Shown one piece after another: positions 1 through 5,281 of a DNA stretch of 5,281 bases; the stretch's first letter is position 1, and every line of letters begins with the position of its first letter. The position numbers and the translations under genes were made by a program. The notes under the pieces were generated by a model. That model did no database searches, was not told the DNA's origin, and saw only the letters and a program-made list of their open reading frames with translations. Origin of the DNA: Lachnospiraceae bacterium (GTDB lineage: Bacteria; Bacillota; Clostridia; Lachnospirales; Lachnospiraceae); NCBI GenBank assembly GCA_017476305.1, contig JAFVAA010000570.1, positions 1 to 5,281 on the forward strand, written 5' to 3'.

Positions 1-1384
1 CAAAAAGTCCCTTTTCAAAATCAAGAATCTTCTCTACCGGAATATCAATCAGATATTTCTTCGTAGCAGCATAGATAATCATTACTTCGTTCTCGACCGG
101 CATCGGCTGATACTGATCCTGCTTTAAAATCTCACGAATGATTTCACCCTGCGCCAGCTGTGCCTTTGTCTCCGGATCGAGGTCGGAGCTGAACTGTGAA
201 AACGCAGCAAGCTCTCTGTACTGGGCAAGCTCAATACGGATCGGTCCTGAAATCTTCTTCATCGCCTTGATCTGTGCCGCACCACCTACACGGGATACGG
301 AAAGACCGGCGTTTACTGCAGGACGGAAACCGGAGTTGAACATCTCTGTCTCCAGATAAATCTGTCCATCCGTGATGGAAATCACGTTCGTCGGAATGTA
401 TGCAGACACATCACCCGCCTGCGTTTCAATGATCGGAAGTGCCGTAAGCGAACCTCCGCCCAATTTATCATTTAATCTGGCTGCACGCTCTAACAGTCTG
501 GAATGCAAATAGAATACATCTCCCGGGAAAGCCTCACGCCCTGGCGGACGTCTCAGCAGTAAGGACAGGGTACGATATGCAGCAGCATGCTTGGTCAAAT
601 CATCATAAATGACAAGTACATCCTGTCCGCTCTCCATCCACTCCTCACCGATGGCACACCCGGAATATGGAGCTATGTACTGAAGTGGTGCCAATTCGCT
701 TGCTGATGCAGCGACAATCGTGGTATAATCCATCGCACCGAACTCCTCTAACTTTGTCACGATAGAAGCTACTGTAGAGGCTTTCTGTCCGATTGCCACA
801 TAAATACATTTTACATTCTGCCCCTTCTGATTGATGATCGTATCAATTGCAATTGCCGTCTTACCGGTCTGACGGTCTCCAATGATAAGCTCACGCTGAC
901 CTCTTCCAATCGGAATCATGGAATCAATTGCCTTAATACCCGTCTGTAACGGAGTATCTACTGATTTTCTGGAAATAACACCAGATGCTACTCTTTCAAT
1001 TCTGCGGAATTTATCTGTCTCAATAGGTCCCTTTCCATCTACAGGCTGACCTAGTGCATTTACGACACGACCAAGCATCGCATCTCCTACCGGCACCTCA
1101 ACCACACGACCGGTCGTCTTTACTAAATCACCTTCATTGATATTTTTATGGTCACCTAAGAGTACAACACCGACATTATCTTCCTCAAGGTTTAACGCCA
1201 TACCGTAAACTTCACCCGGAAATTCAAGAAGCTCACCCTGCATTGCCTTCTCCAAGCCATGCACACGGGCGATACCATCGGCAACCTGGATGACAGTACC
1301 TGTATCGGATACTTCGAATTTGGTACTATACTTTTTAATCTGTTCTTTGATTACAGAACTGATTTCTTCAGGTCTCAAATTCAT
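1..1384 (-). CDS. atpA: F1Fo ATP synthase subunit alpha, 3' end missing
   Basis: Alpha subunit of the F1 head, which with beta forms the alpha3beta3 hexamer that makes or hydrolyses ATP at the cytoplasmic face; alpha carries the non-catalytic nucleotide sites. The reading frame is open from an ATG at 1384 down to the window edge, giving 461 complete codons. The family is usually about 500 residues, so roughly 40 C-terminal residues lie outside. Visible marks are the N-terminal beta-barrel start ([10 protein letters not shown]), the P-loop GDRQTGKT at residues 169-176, [11 protein letters not shown] just after it, [20 protein letters not shown], and the alpha/beta signature [10 protein letters not shown] at 355-364, followed by R365, the expected arginine finger. 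Compared with E. coli alpha as I remember it, an insertion of about 11 residues before [16 protein letters not shown] is absent. The Shine-Dalgarno GAAGGTG (1395-1401) lies 10 bases before the ATG. It starts 39 bases after atpH in the same operon. No frameshift is seen. Confidence 0.98.
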   Translation of the reverse strand, partial: MNLRPEEISSVIKEQIKKYSTKFEVSDTGTVIQVADGIARVHGLEKAMQGELLEFPGEVYGMALNLEEDNVGVVLLGDHKNINEGDLVKTTGRVVEVPVGDAMLGRVVNALGQPVDGKGPIETDKFRRIERVASGVISRKSVDTPLQTGIKAIDSMIPIGRGQRELIIGDRQTGKTAIAIDTIINQKGQNVKCIYVAIGQKASTVASIVTKLEEFGAMDYTTIVAASASELAPLQYIAPYSGCAIGEEWMESGQDVLVIYDDLTKHAAAYRTLSLLLRRPPGREAFPGDVFYLHSRLLERAARLNDKLGGGSLTALPIIETQAGDVSAYIPTNVISITDGQIYLETEMFNSGFRPAVNAGLSVSRVGGAAQIKAMKKISGPIRIELAQYRELAAFSQFSSDLDPETKAQLAQGEIIREILKQDQYQPMPVENEVMIIYAATKKYLIDIPVEKILDFEKGLF

Positions 1385-1423
1385 GATACTCTTGCACCTT
1401 CTTTCTTAATATTTTTTCCTTTA

Positions 1424-1972
1424 CTAACTGATCTGAACCTTTGACAGCTCTCTTGCCATATTGTTCAGCTTTGTACGGATACTGCTGTCTACTACTCTGT
1501 CTCCGATCTTTATGATCATTCCTCCGATCAGACTTTTATCCACCTGATACTCTAAAAGGAAGGATTCATATGCCGTTGTCTCTAACAGACGCTTTTCTAC
1601 CTTTGCCTTTTCTGCCTCGGACAATGTAACTGCAGAAGTAACCGTAGCAGTTCCTATCTTTTTATATCCTCTTACGCAGGAGAGAAAATAATTTAAAATT
1701 TCTTCAATTTCTGAAAATCTTCCCTTATCCACGACAGTAAGCATCAGTCCCAAAAGATCATTTGACACCTTTCCCTCAAACGCTTCCTTTATCAGACTGT
1801 TTTTTTCCTCCATCGGAATTTTCGGATGATTCAGAACCTTAATATAATCCTCATTGTCTGAGAAAATCGTAAGGACACTCTCTACCTCCTCTGCCAGGGA
1901 ATCTACAGAGCCATCCTCTACGGCGACCTCAAAAAGTGCGTCACCGTATGTCTTTGATACTAACTTAGCCAT
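1424..1972 (-). CDS. atpH: F1Fo ATP synthase subunit delta (OSCP family)
   Basis: Delta sits on top of the F1 head and joins it to the b-subunit peripheral stalk, so that the head does not spin with the rotor. The product is 182 residues, close to the usual ~180. The N-terminal helical domain opens with KTYGDALFEVA, and the C-terminal part has the OSCP/delta signature region GGMIIKIGDRVVDSSIRTKL at about residues 150-169. The ATG at 1972 lies inside the end of atpF; the two genes share 13 bases in different frames. GGTGAT (1978-1983), which can pair with the 16S rRNA tail, is 5 bases before the ATG and is itself part of the atpF coding sequence. The overlap suggests translational coupling, which would keep b and delta synthesis linked. 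The gene ends 39 bases before atpA. Confidence 0.97.
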   Translation of the reverse strand: MAKLVSKTYGDALFEVAVEDGSVDSLAEEVESVLTIFSDNEDYIKVLNHPKIPMEEKNSLIKEAFEGKVSNDLLGLMLTVVDKGRFSEIEEILNYFLSCVRGYKKIGTATVTSAVTLSEAEKAKVEKRLLETTAYESFLLEYQVDKSLIGGMIIKIGDRVVDSSIRTKLNNMARELSKVQIS

Positions 1973-2517
1973 GTCTTATCACCCATTTCTTCCAATGTGT
2001 CTGCGATTAACTGTGACTGCTTACTTTCATCTAAAGAAGATGCAATAAATTTCCCTGCCATTGCTGTCGCGACCGTGATCATCTCCTGCTTCACTTCATC
2101 CCTGACCTTGTTTTTCTCAAGCTCAGCCTCTTTGTTCGCACGCTCGATCACTCTGGCAGCTTCTTCCTTGGCTTCGCCAATAATATCGCTTTCCTTCTTT
2201 AATGCTTTCTTTCTCGTTTCTGTCAGAATTTCCTCTGCTTCTCTATCAACATTTTTCAGCTTTTCATCGTATTCCTTTTTAAACTGAATCGCATCTGACT
2301 TTTCCTTTGCAGCTGTTTCCATCTGCTCTTTGATGCCGTCCTGTCTTTTCTGCAACATATTTCTTGCAGGGTTGAACAGTAAGTAGGACAACAGTAGGAA
2401 CATACAGAACATGGCAATCATGGTAATTCCTGCACCTACCAGAAGCTGAGGATCCAGACCGAAGATATAGGACTCAGCACCAGTTTCTGCTAATGCAACA
2501 CTCATAATACCAAACAC
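1960..2517 (-). CDS. atpF: F1Fo ATP synthase subunit b (peripheral stalk)
   Basis: Membrane-anchored stator subunit; two copies normally form the peripheral stalk between subunit a and delta. The product is 185 residues. A short polar N-terminus is followed by one membrane segment at about residues 24-48, then the typical junction LLFNPARNMLQKRQDGI. Residues ~58-150 form a long, highly charged, alanine-rich helix expected to be a right-handed coiled coil, and the C-terminal ~35 residues should contact delta. The start chosen is GTG at 2517, because the ribosome binding site lies 7 bases before it; an in-frame ATG at 2505 would be 19 bases away. With the GTG start the protein is slightly longer than the usual ~160-170. 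Only one b-type gene is seen here, so a homodimer is expected. The 3' end overlaps atpH by 13 bases; the 5' side is separated from atpE by an unusually structured 160-base spacer. Confidence 0.96.
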   Translation of the reverse strand: MFGIMSVALAETGAESYIFGLDPQLLVGAGITMIAMFCMFLLLSYLLFNPARNMLQKRQDGIKEQMETAAKEKSDAIQFKKEYDEKLKNVDREAEEILTETRKKALKKESDIIGEAKEEAARVIERANKEAELEKNKVRDEVKQEMITVATAMAGKFIASSLDESKQSQLIADTLEEMGDKTWLS

Positions 2518-2524
2518 TTCTTTG

Positions 2525-2532
2525 CCCCCTTT
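2525..2532 (-). promoter_or_regulatory. Ribosome binding site of atpF, selects the GTG start
   Basis: On the minus strand this reads AAAGGGGG, one base from AAAGGAGG. It is 7 bases before the GTG at 2517 and 19 before the in-frame ATG at 2505, so it supports GTG as the start. Confidence 0.75.
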
Positions 2533-2583
2533 CTTTCTGTTATGCTTATTTTACGTCCTAAATCCCAGACGTCCCGGAGTTTA

Positions 2584-2634
2584 CTACAAACCGAAGGTTA
2601 TTACAAACCAAAGGTTATTACAAACCGAAGGTTT
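2584..2634. repeat. Three tandem 17-bp repeats between atpE and atpF
   Basis: Three head-to-tail units lie at 2584-2600, 2601-2617 and 2618-2634, with plus-strand consensus TTACAAACCGAAGGTTA. Unit 1 differs at its first base, unit 2 at the central G (A instead) and unit 3 at its last base. Each unit contains AACC-(3 bases)-GGTT, a small dyad, so the transcript would carry three small stem-loops in a row. The repeats are non-coding, in the spacer between the c and b genes. I cannot tell from one genome whether copy number varies or whether the unit occurs elsewhere. Confidence 0.9.
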
Positions 2635-2636
2635 GT
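2620..2636 (-). other. Stem-loop at the atpE-proximal end of the tandem repeat
   Basis: The third repeat unit and its flank form a perfect 7-bp stem, ACAAACC (2620-2626) with GGTTTGT (2630-2636), around a 3-base loop. The transcript loop is UUC closed by C-G. The other two units can form only 4-bp stems. No run of U follows it in the transcript, so it does not look like an intrinsic terminator. Confidence 0.65.
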
Positions 2637-2648
2637 TGGAAACTCTTA

Positions 2649-2673
2649 TAGAAAATCGCAAAGCGATTTTCTA
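2649..2673 (-). other. Perfect 11-bp hairpin just downstream of atpE
   Basis: TAGAAAATCGC (2649-2659) and GCGATTTTCTA (2663-2673) are exact reverse complements around a 3-base loop. The hairpin starts 4 bases after the atpE stop codon in the transcript. No T-run follows it, and the genes beyond are essential partners of atpE, so a full terminator is unlikely. A 3'-end-protecting structure, an RNA-processing boundary or a partial attenuator would all fit a gene whose product is needed in about tenfold excess. It could also be a copy of a dispersed palindromic repeat. Confidence 0.8.
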
Positions 2674-2677
2674 GTGC

Positions 2678-2947
<270 letters not shown>

Positions 2948-2984
2948 TTAAATCCTCCTTAAAAATAACTTTTTGTTTTTTACA

Positions 2985-3011
2985 CATAGTAACTATGACC
3001 TTTTCCGGTCA
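2985..3011 (-). other. Small stem-loops between atpB and atpE
   Basis: Two short overlapping dyads lie in the 89-base spacer. CATAG (2985-2989) and CTATG (2993-2997) pair around TAA, and TGACC (2996-3000) pairs with GGTCA (3007-3011) around a 6-base loop. They share two bases, so they are largely alternative. They sit between the atpB stop at 3034 and the atpE ribosome binding site at 2954-2960. Both are weak alone. The interest is that they are part of a series of stem-loops at neighbouring junctions. Confidence 0.45.
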
Positions 3012-3033
3012 CAACATAAAACACAGAATTGCT

Positions 3034-3795
3034 TTATGCGTCTTCGCCTATCGCATCTGACACAAAGCACATTGTCAGCATACAGAATACATATGTCTGG
3101 ATCGCACCTGAAAATACATCCAGATAAATATGCAATGCTGCCGGCCAAATAAGCGTAAGTGCCTTTGGCAAAAGTCCGTAAACGAGCCCCGTCATAACCG
3201 TTCCCGATAAAATATTACCAAACAAACGAAGCGACATGGACACCGGAGTAGAAAATTCACTGATCAGATTCATTGGGAAGAACAGAAAAATCGGTTCAAA
3301 AAGAGCTTTGATCTTTCCAAACTTCTGATACTTAAATCCATTGAACTGAATCAGAATCCATGTCATGATCGCTAACGGAAATGTTACCGCATAGTCAGCC
3401 GTCGGCGGTCTAAGCCCCAGAAGCCCGGACAGATTGCAGCCCAGAATAAAAAGAAACAGACTTCCGACATAGTTGCGGAATTTAAGTGCCTTTTTTTCTC
3501 CCATAGAACCGGCTACCATCCCGTCAAGCATCTCTACAATGAGCTCAACCACATTCAAAAACGGACCTGGTACTTTGTTCGGATCGGCGTTCTTAATAGC
3601 CCGGTTTGCCAAAACAGCAAAAATCAGCAGACTGACAAACACAATAATCAAAGAGATATGTGTCGTCGTGAGGTAAATATCCTGTCCCCACAGCGTGAAG
3701 ATCTTTAAATGTCTGTCAATGAAAAAATCTCCCTGGCTTTCTGCCAACCTGACATTAGCGAAACCATTTGACATACTTAAGATGCCATCTTCCAC
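3034..3795 (-). CDS. atpB: F1Fo ATP synthase subunit a (ion channel)
   Basis: Stator membrane subunit holding the two half-channels that feed the coupling ion to the c-ring. The product is 253 residues and strongly hydrophobic, with a first membrane segment at about 44-64 and further segments from about 107 to the C-terminus. Family marks are GLRPPTADYAVTFPLA (127-142), LISEF with E180, the essential arginine R190 in SLRLFGN, and the last-helix segment GAIQTYVFCMLTM with Q233. The GTG at 3795 is chosen because AAGGAGG (3804-3810) is 8 bases before it and it is in frame. An in-frame ATG at 3774 (residue 8) has no binding site of its own but follows a six-codon out-of-frame ORF, so it cannot be excluded. 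The gene lies between atpI and atpE, the usual order, preceded by a 155-base structured spacer. Confidence 0.97.
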   Translation of the reverse strand: MEDGILSMSNGFANVRLAESQGDFFIDRHLKIFTLWGQDIYLTTTHISLIIVFVSLLIFAVLANRAIKNADPNKVPGPFLNVVELIVEMLDGMVAGSMGEKKALKFRNYVGSLFLFILGCNLSGLLGLRPPTADYAVTFPLAIMTWILIQFNGFKYQKFGKIKALFEPIFLFFPMNLISEFSTPVSMSLRLFGNILSGTVMTGLVYGLLPKALTLIWPAALHIYLDVFSGAIQTYVFCMLTMCFVSDAIGEDA

Positions 3796-3810
3796 ATTTT
3801 TACCCTCCTT
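3777..3810 (-). promoter_or_regulatory. atpB ribosome binding site with overlapping micro-ORF
   Basis: AAGGAGG (3804-3810) serves two overlapping start codons: an ATG at 3797, 6 bases away and out of frame, and the in-frame GTG at 3795, 8 bases away. The ATG frame gives only M-W-K-M-A-S and a TAA at 3779-3777. Two bases beyond that stop is an in-frame ATG of atpB (3774). Initiation could therefore be at GTG directly, or at ATG 3774 by reinitiation after the micro-ORF. The arrangement is seen directly in the sequence; its use is inferred. Confidence 0.5.
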
Positions 3811-3857
3811 TTTTTAGATTTCTGTAAACTTCACAGATACAGGAAAACCTGCATGAC

Positions 3858-3880
3858 GTCAGAGAAAGCATTTCCCTGAC
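3858..3880 (-). other. Hairpin in the atpI-atpB spacer, proximal to atpB
   Basis: In the transcript, GUCAGGGAAA pairs with UUUCUCUGAC over 10 bp (one G-U pair) around a UGC loop. It abuts the next hairpin (3881-3911) with no base between them, so the two could stack end to end. No U-tract follows, so it is not an intrinsic terminator by usual criteria. Confidence 0.6.
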
Positions 3881-3911
3881 AGATACCGGCTGGATGCCTC
3901 CACCGGTATCT
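3881..3911 (-). other. Hairpin in the atpI-atpB spacer, 9-bp GC-containing stem
   Basis: AGATACCGG (3881-3889) is the exact reverse complement of CCGGTATCT (3903-3911). The 13-base loop can extend the stem by TGG/CCA past one bulged base, leaving a 6-base loop. With the abutting hairpin at 3858-3880 it makes a 54-base folded block about 50 bases upstream of the atpB ribosome binding site. This could be a stability or processing element or a leader that tunes atpB expression; function is inferred only. Confidence 0.65.
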
Positions 3912-3920
3912 TATTGCAAC

Positions 3921-3935
3921 AGCATGCTTCATGCT
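3921..3935 (-). other. Small hairpin after the atpI stop
   Basis: AGCATG (3921-3926) and CATGCT (3930-3935) form a perfect 6-bp stem around a 3-base loop, starting 15 bases after the atpI stop codon. It is not followed by a T-run in the transcript. It is the first of three hairpins in this spacer. Confidence 0.45.
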
Positions 3936-3950
3936 ATGACAAACAATTTT

Positions 3951-4352
3951 TCATGCCTTCCTCTTTTCCAGAAAAGCATGCAGCTTCGGATACATCAGCG
4001 CTGCCGCCTTCATCCCCAAAATTCCAAATGCCACTCCGGCCGGATGCAGAACATCCATAAAAAGAAAAGAAACTGCCATCACTGCTGCCATAATGAGCAT
4101 ACGCTGTATCGCCGCGAACTGAGTATGCCTGCTGGCACCATCCGGCTTCATGTCTAACGCAATATCCAAATGCCTGTACATATGGAAAAGCAGTCCCACT
4201 GCCGTCAGACCTCCCACCAGGACTCCAAACTCCATCGCCAGGGGGCTCACACGGAACCACAACGCCACAGGAAACAGTACAACAAGCATGATTCCCGTCC
4301 ATACTGCCATTCCAATTATCATTTCCCTTAAAAGCTTTTTTACATGCTTCAT
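3951..4352 (-). CDS. atpI: ATP synthase protein I (c-ring assembly factor)
   Basis: A 133-residue membrane protein assigned to the AtpI/UncI family by its position just before atpB and its four predicted membrane segments (about residues 9-31, 38-60, 80-100 and 103-124). It has a basic N-terminus (KHVKKLLRE), a polar loop around 61-78 and the C-terminal segment FGILGMKAAALMYPKL, like other family members. AtpI is known in Propionigenium modestum and alkaliphilic Bacillus as an aid to c-ring assembly, not a part of the finished enzyme. The ATG at 4352 is 14 bases after the atpZ stop. Its Shine-Dalgarno is weak (AGGA at 4365-4368, 12 bases away, touching the atpZ stop), so translation is probably coupled to atpZ. 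A 186-codon frame overlapping it (3934-4494, same strand) reads as cysteine-, tryptophan- and glycine-rich sequence with no family resemblance and is discounted. Confidence 0.85.
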   Translation of the reverse strand: MKHVKKLLREMIIGMAVWTGIMLVVLFPVALWFRVSPLAMEFGVLVGGLTAVGLLFHMYRHLDIALDMKPDGASRHTQFAAIQRMLIMAAVMAVSFLFMDVLHPAGVAFGILGMKAAALMYPKLHAFLEKRKA

Positions 4353-4366
4353 CGATACTGTCCATC

Positions 4367-4717
4367 CTAACTTCTCGTAGGTCCTTTCGTTTCCGGATAT
4401 CTTTTTTTCTTTCCTTCCAGCACATCCAAAAACTCTTCTTCCGGATGCTCCTCCCGGTAATTCTGCAAATCCCGCATATAGGCAAGCTTTTCATGCTCCT
4501 CTTTCATATCCTTCTCGTAAAAAGACTTTGTCACTATAAAGAAGTTACGAAAAGCTGCACCCACCCCAATAAAAATCAGTACCAGAAACACCCAATCCTT
4601 CTCTGTCAATCTGCTGAGCCAGCGTCCCAGCACGCCACATAAAAAAACAGGAACCATCATGCTGATACCAATCTGCGTAATCATAACAAAACTGCGCAGA
4701 ACCTTTTTATCTTTCAC
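4367..4717 (-). CDS. atpZ: AtpZ-like ATP synthase accessory membrane protein
   Basis: A 116-residue protein with two membrane segments (about residues 10-31 and 42-62) and the motif pattern of the AtpZ family (ATPase_gene1): IGISMMVPVFLCGVLGRWL in the first and LIFIGVGAAFRNFF in the second. In alkaliphilic Bacillus AtpZ associates with AtpI and helps ATP synthase stability, and a role in magnesium uptake has been proposed; which applies here is unknown. After the second segment comes a ~50-residue, highly charged tail (EEHEKL, REEHPEEEF, GKKKR), predicted cytoplasmic and largely helical, longer than I remember for typical family members. The GTG start at 4717 is supported by AAGGAGG (4725-4731), 7 bases upstream. 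It is the first gene of the operon, about 87 bases downstream of the predicted transcription start. Confidence 0.82.
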   Translation of the reverse strand: MKDKKVLRSFVMITQIGISMMVPVFLCGVLGRWLSRLTEKDWVFLVLIFIGVGAAFRNFFIVTKSFYEKDMKEEHEKLAYMRDLQNYREEHPEEEFLDVLEGKKKRYPETKGPTRS

Positions 4718-4724
4718 GATGTTT

Positions 4725-4731
4725 CCTCCTT
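4725..4731 (-). promoter_or_regulatory. Ribosome binding site of atpZ, selects a GTG start
   Basis: AAGGAGG on the minus strand, 7 bases before the GTG at 4717. The nearest in-frame ATG is at residue 12 of the reading frame, too far for this site, so GTG is the likely start of the first gene in the operon. Confidence 0.8.
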
Positions 4732-4810
4732 GTTTCTTCCAAAATTATGTATTCAGATCATCAGGTCATTGTACACTTTTCACAAACAAATATAATAACT
4801 GCACTTTTCT

Positions 4811-4839
4811 ATTATAAATTATTATGATAAAAATGTCCA
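4811..4839 (-). promoter_or_regulatory. Predicted sigma-A promoter of the atp operon
   Basis: On the minus strand a -35 TGGACA (4834-4839) and a perfect -10 TATAAT (4811-4816) are separated by exactly 17 bases. Transcription should start near 4804, leaving a leader of about 87 bases before atpZ. The surroundings are strongly AT-rich. An 8-base direct repeat, CACTTTTC on the plus strand (4774-4781 and 4802-4809), falls around and just after the predicted start; it could be a regulator site or chance. This is the only promoter of good quality I found for the operon. Confidence 0.8.
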
Positions 4840-4887
4840 TAACTTTCTTCTATAAGTTTTTTTCGCAAAAAAGTTCTTTCCCATCGC

Positions 4888-4916
4888 TTTACTTTTTTTG
4901 CCTATACAATTATAAT
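4888..4916 (+). promoter_or_regulatory. Predicted sigma-A promoter of the divergent DUF402 gene
   Basis: The -35 TTTACT (4888-4893, four of six consensus bases) and perfect -10 TATAAT (4911-4916) are 17 bases apart. Transcription should start near 4923, giving a leader of about 46 bases. The two divergent -35 boxes are 48 bases apart, back to back. An imperfect inverted repeat, GCAAAAAAGT (4865-4874) and ACTTTTTTTGC (4891-4901, one extra T), overlaps this -35 and might be an operator, although in such A/T-run sequence it could be chance. Confidence 0.7.
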
Positions 4917-4968
4917 GTTATCTGACAGCACCTTAGAAGAGAAAAATCAAGATAAAGCGAGGTTTAAA

Positions 4969-5281
4969 ATGGAACAGGAACAGATACGATTATTTCGGAA
5001 GCGTTTTCTCCCCAGTGAGGTAGTAGAGCTGAAGGACGACAAAATCTTAGCCCGGACAGACAGCCTGATCATTACCAAATGGGATGTTTTAAAGCCGAGA
5101 GATGATATTTCTTATGGATTCTCTGCTTATTTTACCGACCTTGGGATAAAAGTCAGCAAGGTATACGATCAAAGCAACCATCTGGTATATTGGTACTGTG
5201 ATATTGTGGATTTAGAGATCAGCGAAGGCTCTTATATCTTCACCGAGCTGCTCGTGGACGTACTGGTCTATCCGGACGGTC
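4969..5281 (+). CDS. DUF402 family protein, 3' end missing
   Basis: The frame is open from ATG 4969 to the window edge, giving 104 complete codons. The N-terminus (MEQEQIRLFRKRFLPSEVV) is charged. The segment from about residue 65 (KVYDQ, then YWYCDIVDLEI, then ELLVDVLVYPDG) matches the core pattern of DUF402 proteins: a beta-rich barrel with conserved Tyr, Trp and Asp residues, with Y74-W75-Y76, D78, D97 and PDG at 102-104 in the expected order. Some DUF402 members in staphylococci and streptomycetes are metal-dependent nucleoside di/triphosphate phosphatases. Whether this one has that activity cannot be judged, as the C-terminal part is missing. GAGG (4959-4962) is 6 bases before the ATG. 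The gene is transcribed away from the atp operon and has its own promoter, so it is probably not part of the ATP synthase, although sharing an intergenic region could link their expression. Confidence 0.85.
   Translation, partial: MEQEQIRLFRKRFLPSEVVELKDDKILARTDSLIITKWDVLKPRDDISYGFSAYFTDLGIKVSKVYDQSNHLVYWYCDIVDLEISEGSYIFTELLVDVLVYPDG

Noticed and set aside
138..359. 73-codon plus-strand frame inside atpA
   Set aside because: It is antisense to a well-conserved part of alpha and has no ribosome binding site or family resemblance.
1997..2287. 96-codon plus-strand frame opposite atpF
   Set aside because: Serine- and phenylalanine-rich sequence is what the reverse of a Lys/Glu-rich coiled coil gives; it is antisense to subunit b.
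2649..2673. Hairpin after atpE as an intrinsic terminator
   Set aside because: There is no T-run after the stem in the transcript direction, and essential genes of the same complex follow. It is kept as a stem-loop only.
3914..3941. Weak minus-strand promoter in the atpI-atpB spacer (TTGTCA, 18 bases, TGCAAT)
   Set aside because: The -10 has only four consensus bases and the elements overlap a hairpin; it is much poorer than the promoter before atpZ.
3894..4157. 87-codon plus-strand frame opposite atpI
   Set aside because: It is antisense to atpI, without a promoter or good ribosome binding site, and its composition is His/Cys/Arg-rich, typical of a shadow.
3934..4494. 186-codon minus-strand reading frame overlapping atpI and the end of atpZ
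   Set aside because: It is in another frame from two recognisable membrane proteins, lacks any family pattern and reads as a Cys/Trp/Gly-rich shadow. AtpI explains the same DNA better.

Overview
The window is the 5' part of an F-type (F1Fo) ATP synthase operon, read on the minus strand, plus the start of a divergently transcribed gene on the plus strand at the right edge. Order in the direction of transcription (right to left) is atpZ, atpI, atpB (a), atpE (c), atpF (b), atpH (delta), atpA (alpha, cut by the left edge). The gamma, beta and epsilon genes expected next would lie beyond position 1. Strong AAGGAGG-type ribosome binding sites, several GTG starts, AT-rich spacers and the protein sequences suggest an anaerobic Firmicute, probably Clostridia and most like Lachnospiraceae. 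That placement is from memory of the family, not from a search.

Region by region. 1-1384: atpA without its last ~40 codons. 1424-1972 and 1960-2517: atpH and atpF, overlapping by 13 bases. 2518-2677: a 160-base spacer with three tandem 17-bp repeats and a perfect 11-bp hairpin beside the atpE stop. 2678-2944: atpE, whose residues match the sodium-binding site of Na+-translocating c-rings. 2945-3033: a short spacer with small stem-loops. 3034-3795: atpB, with an unusual start region. 3796-3950: a spacer with two abutting hairpins and a third near the atpI stop. 3951-4717: atpI and atpZ, 14 bases apart. 4718-4968: the divergent intergenic region, with a good sigma-A-type promoter facing each way. 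4969-5281: start of a DUF402-family gene.

Together the genes encode the membrane sector (a, b, c), the peripheral stalk (b, delta), the first catalytic-head subunit (alpha) and two accessory membrane proteins (AtpI, AtpZ) linked to c-ring assembly and enzyme stability. The c-subunit ligands predict a sodium-coupled enzyme, which would fit an anaerobe with a sodium motive force.

The gene content is ordinary, and I see no undescribed multi-gene system, mobile element, CRISPR array or RNA gene. The features most worth a second look are non-coding: stem-loops in all three junctions flanking atpB and atpE, the tandem repeat between atpE and atpF, and the atpB start.
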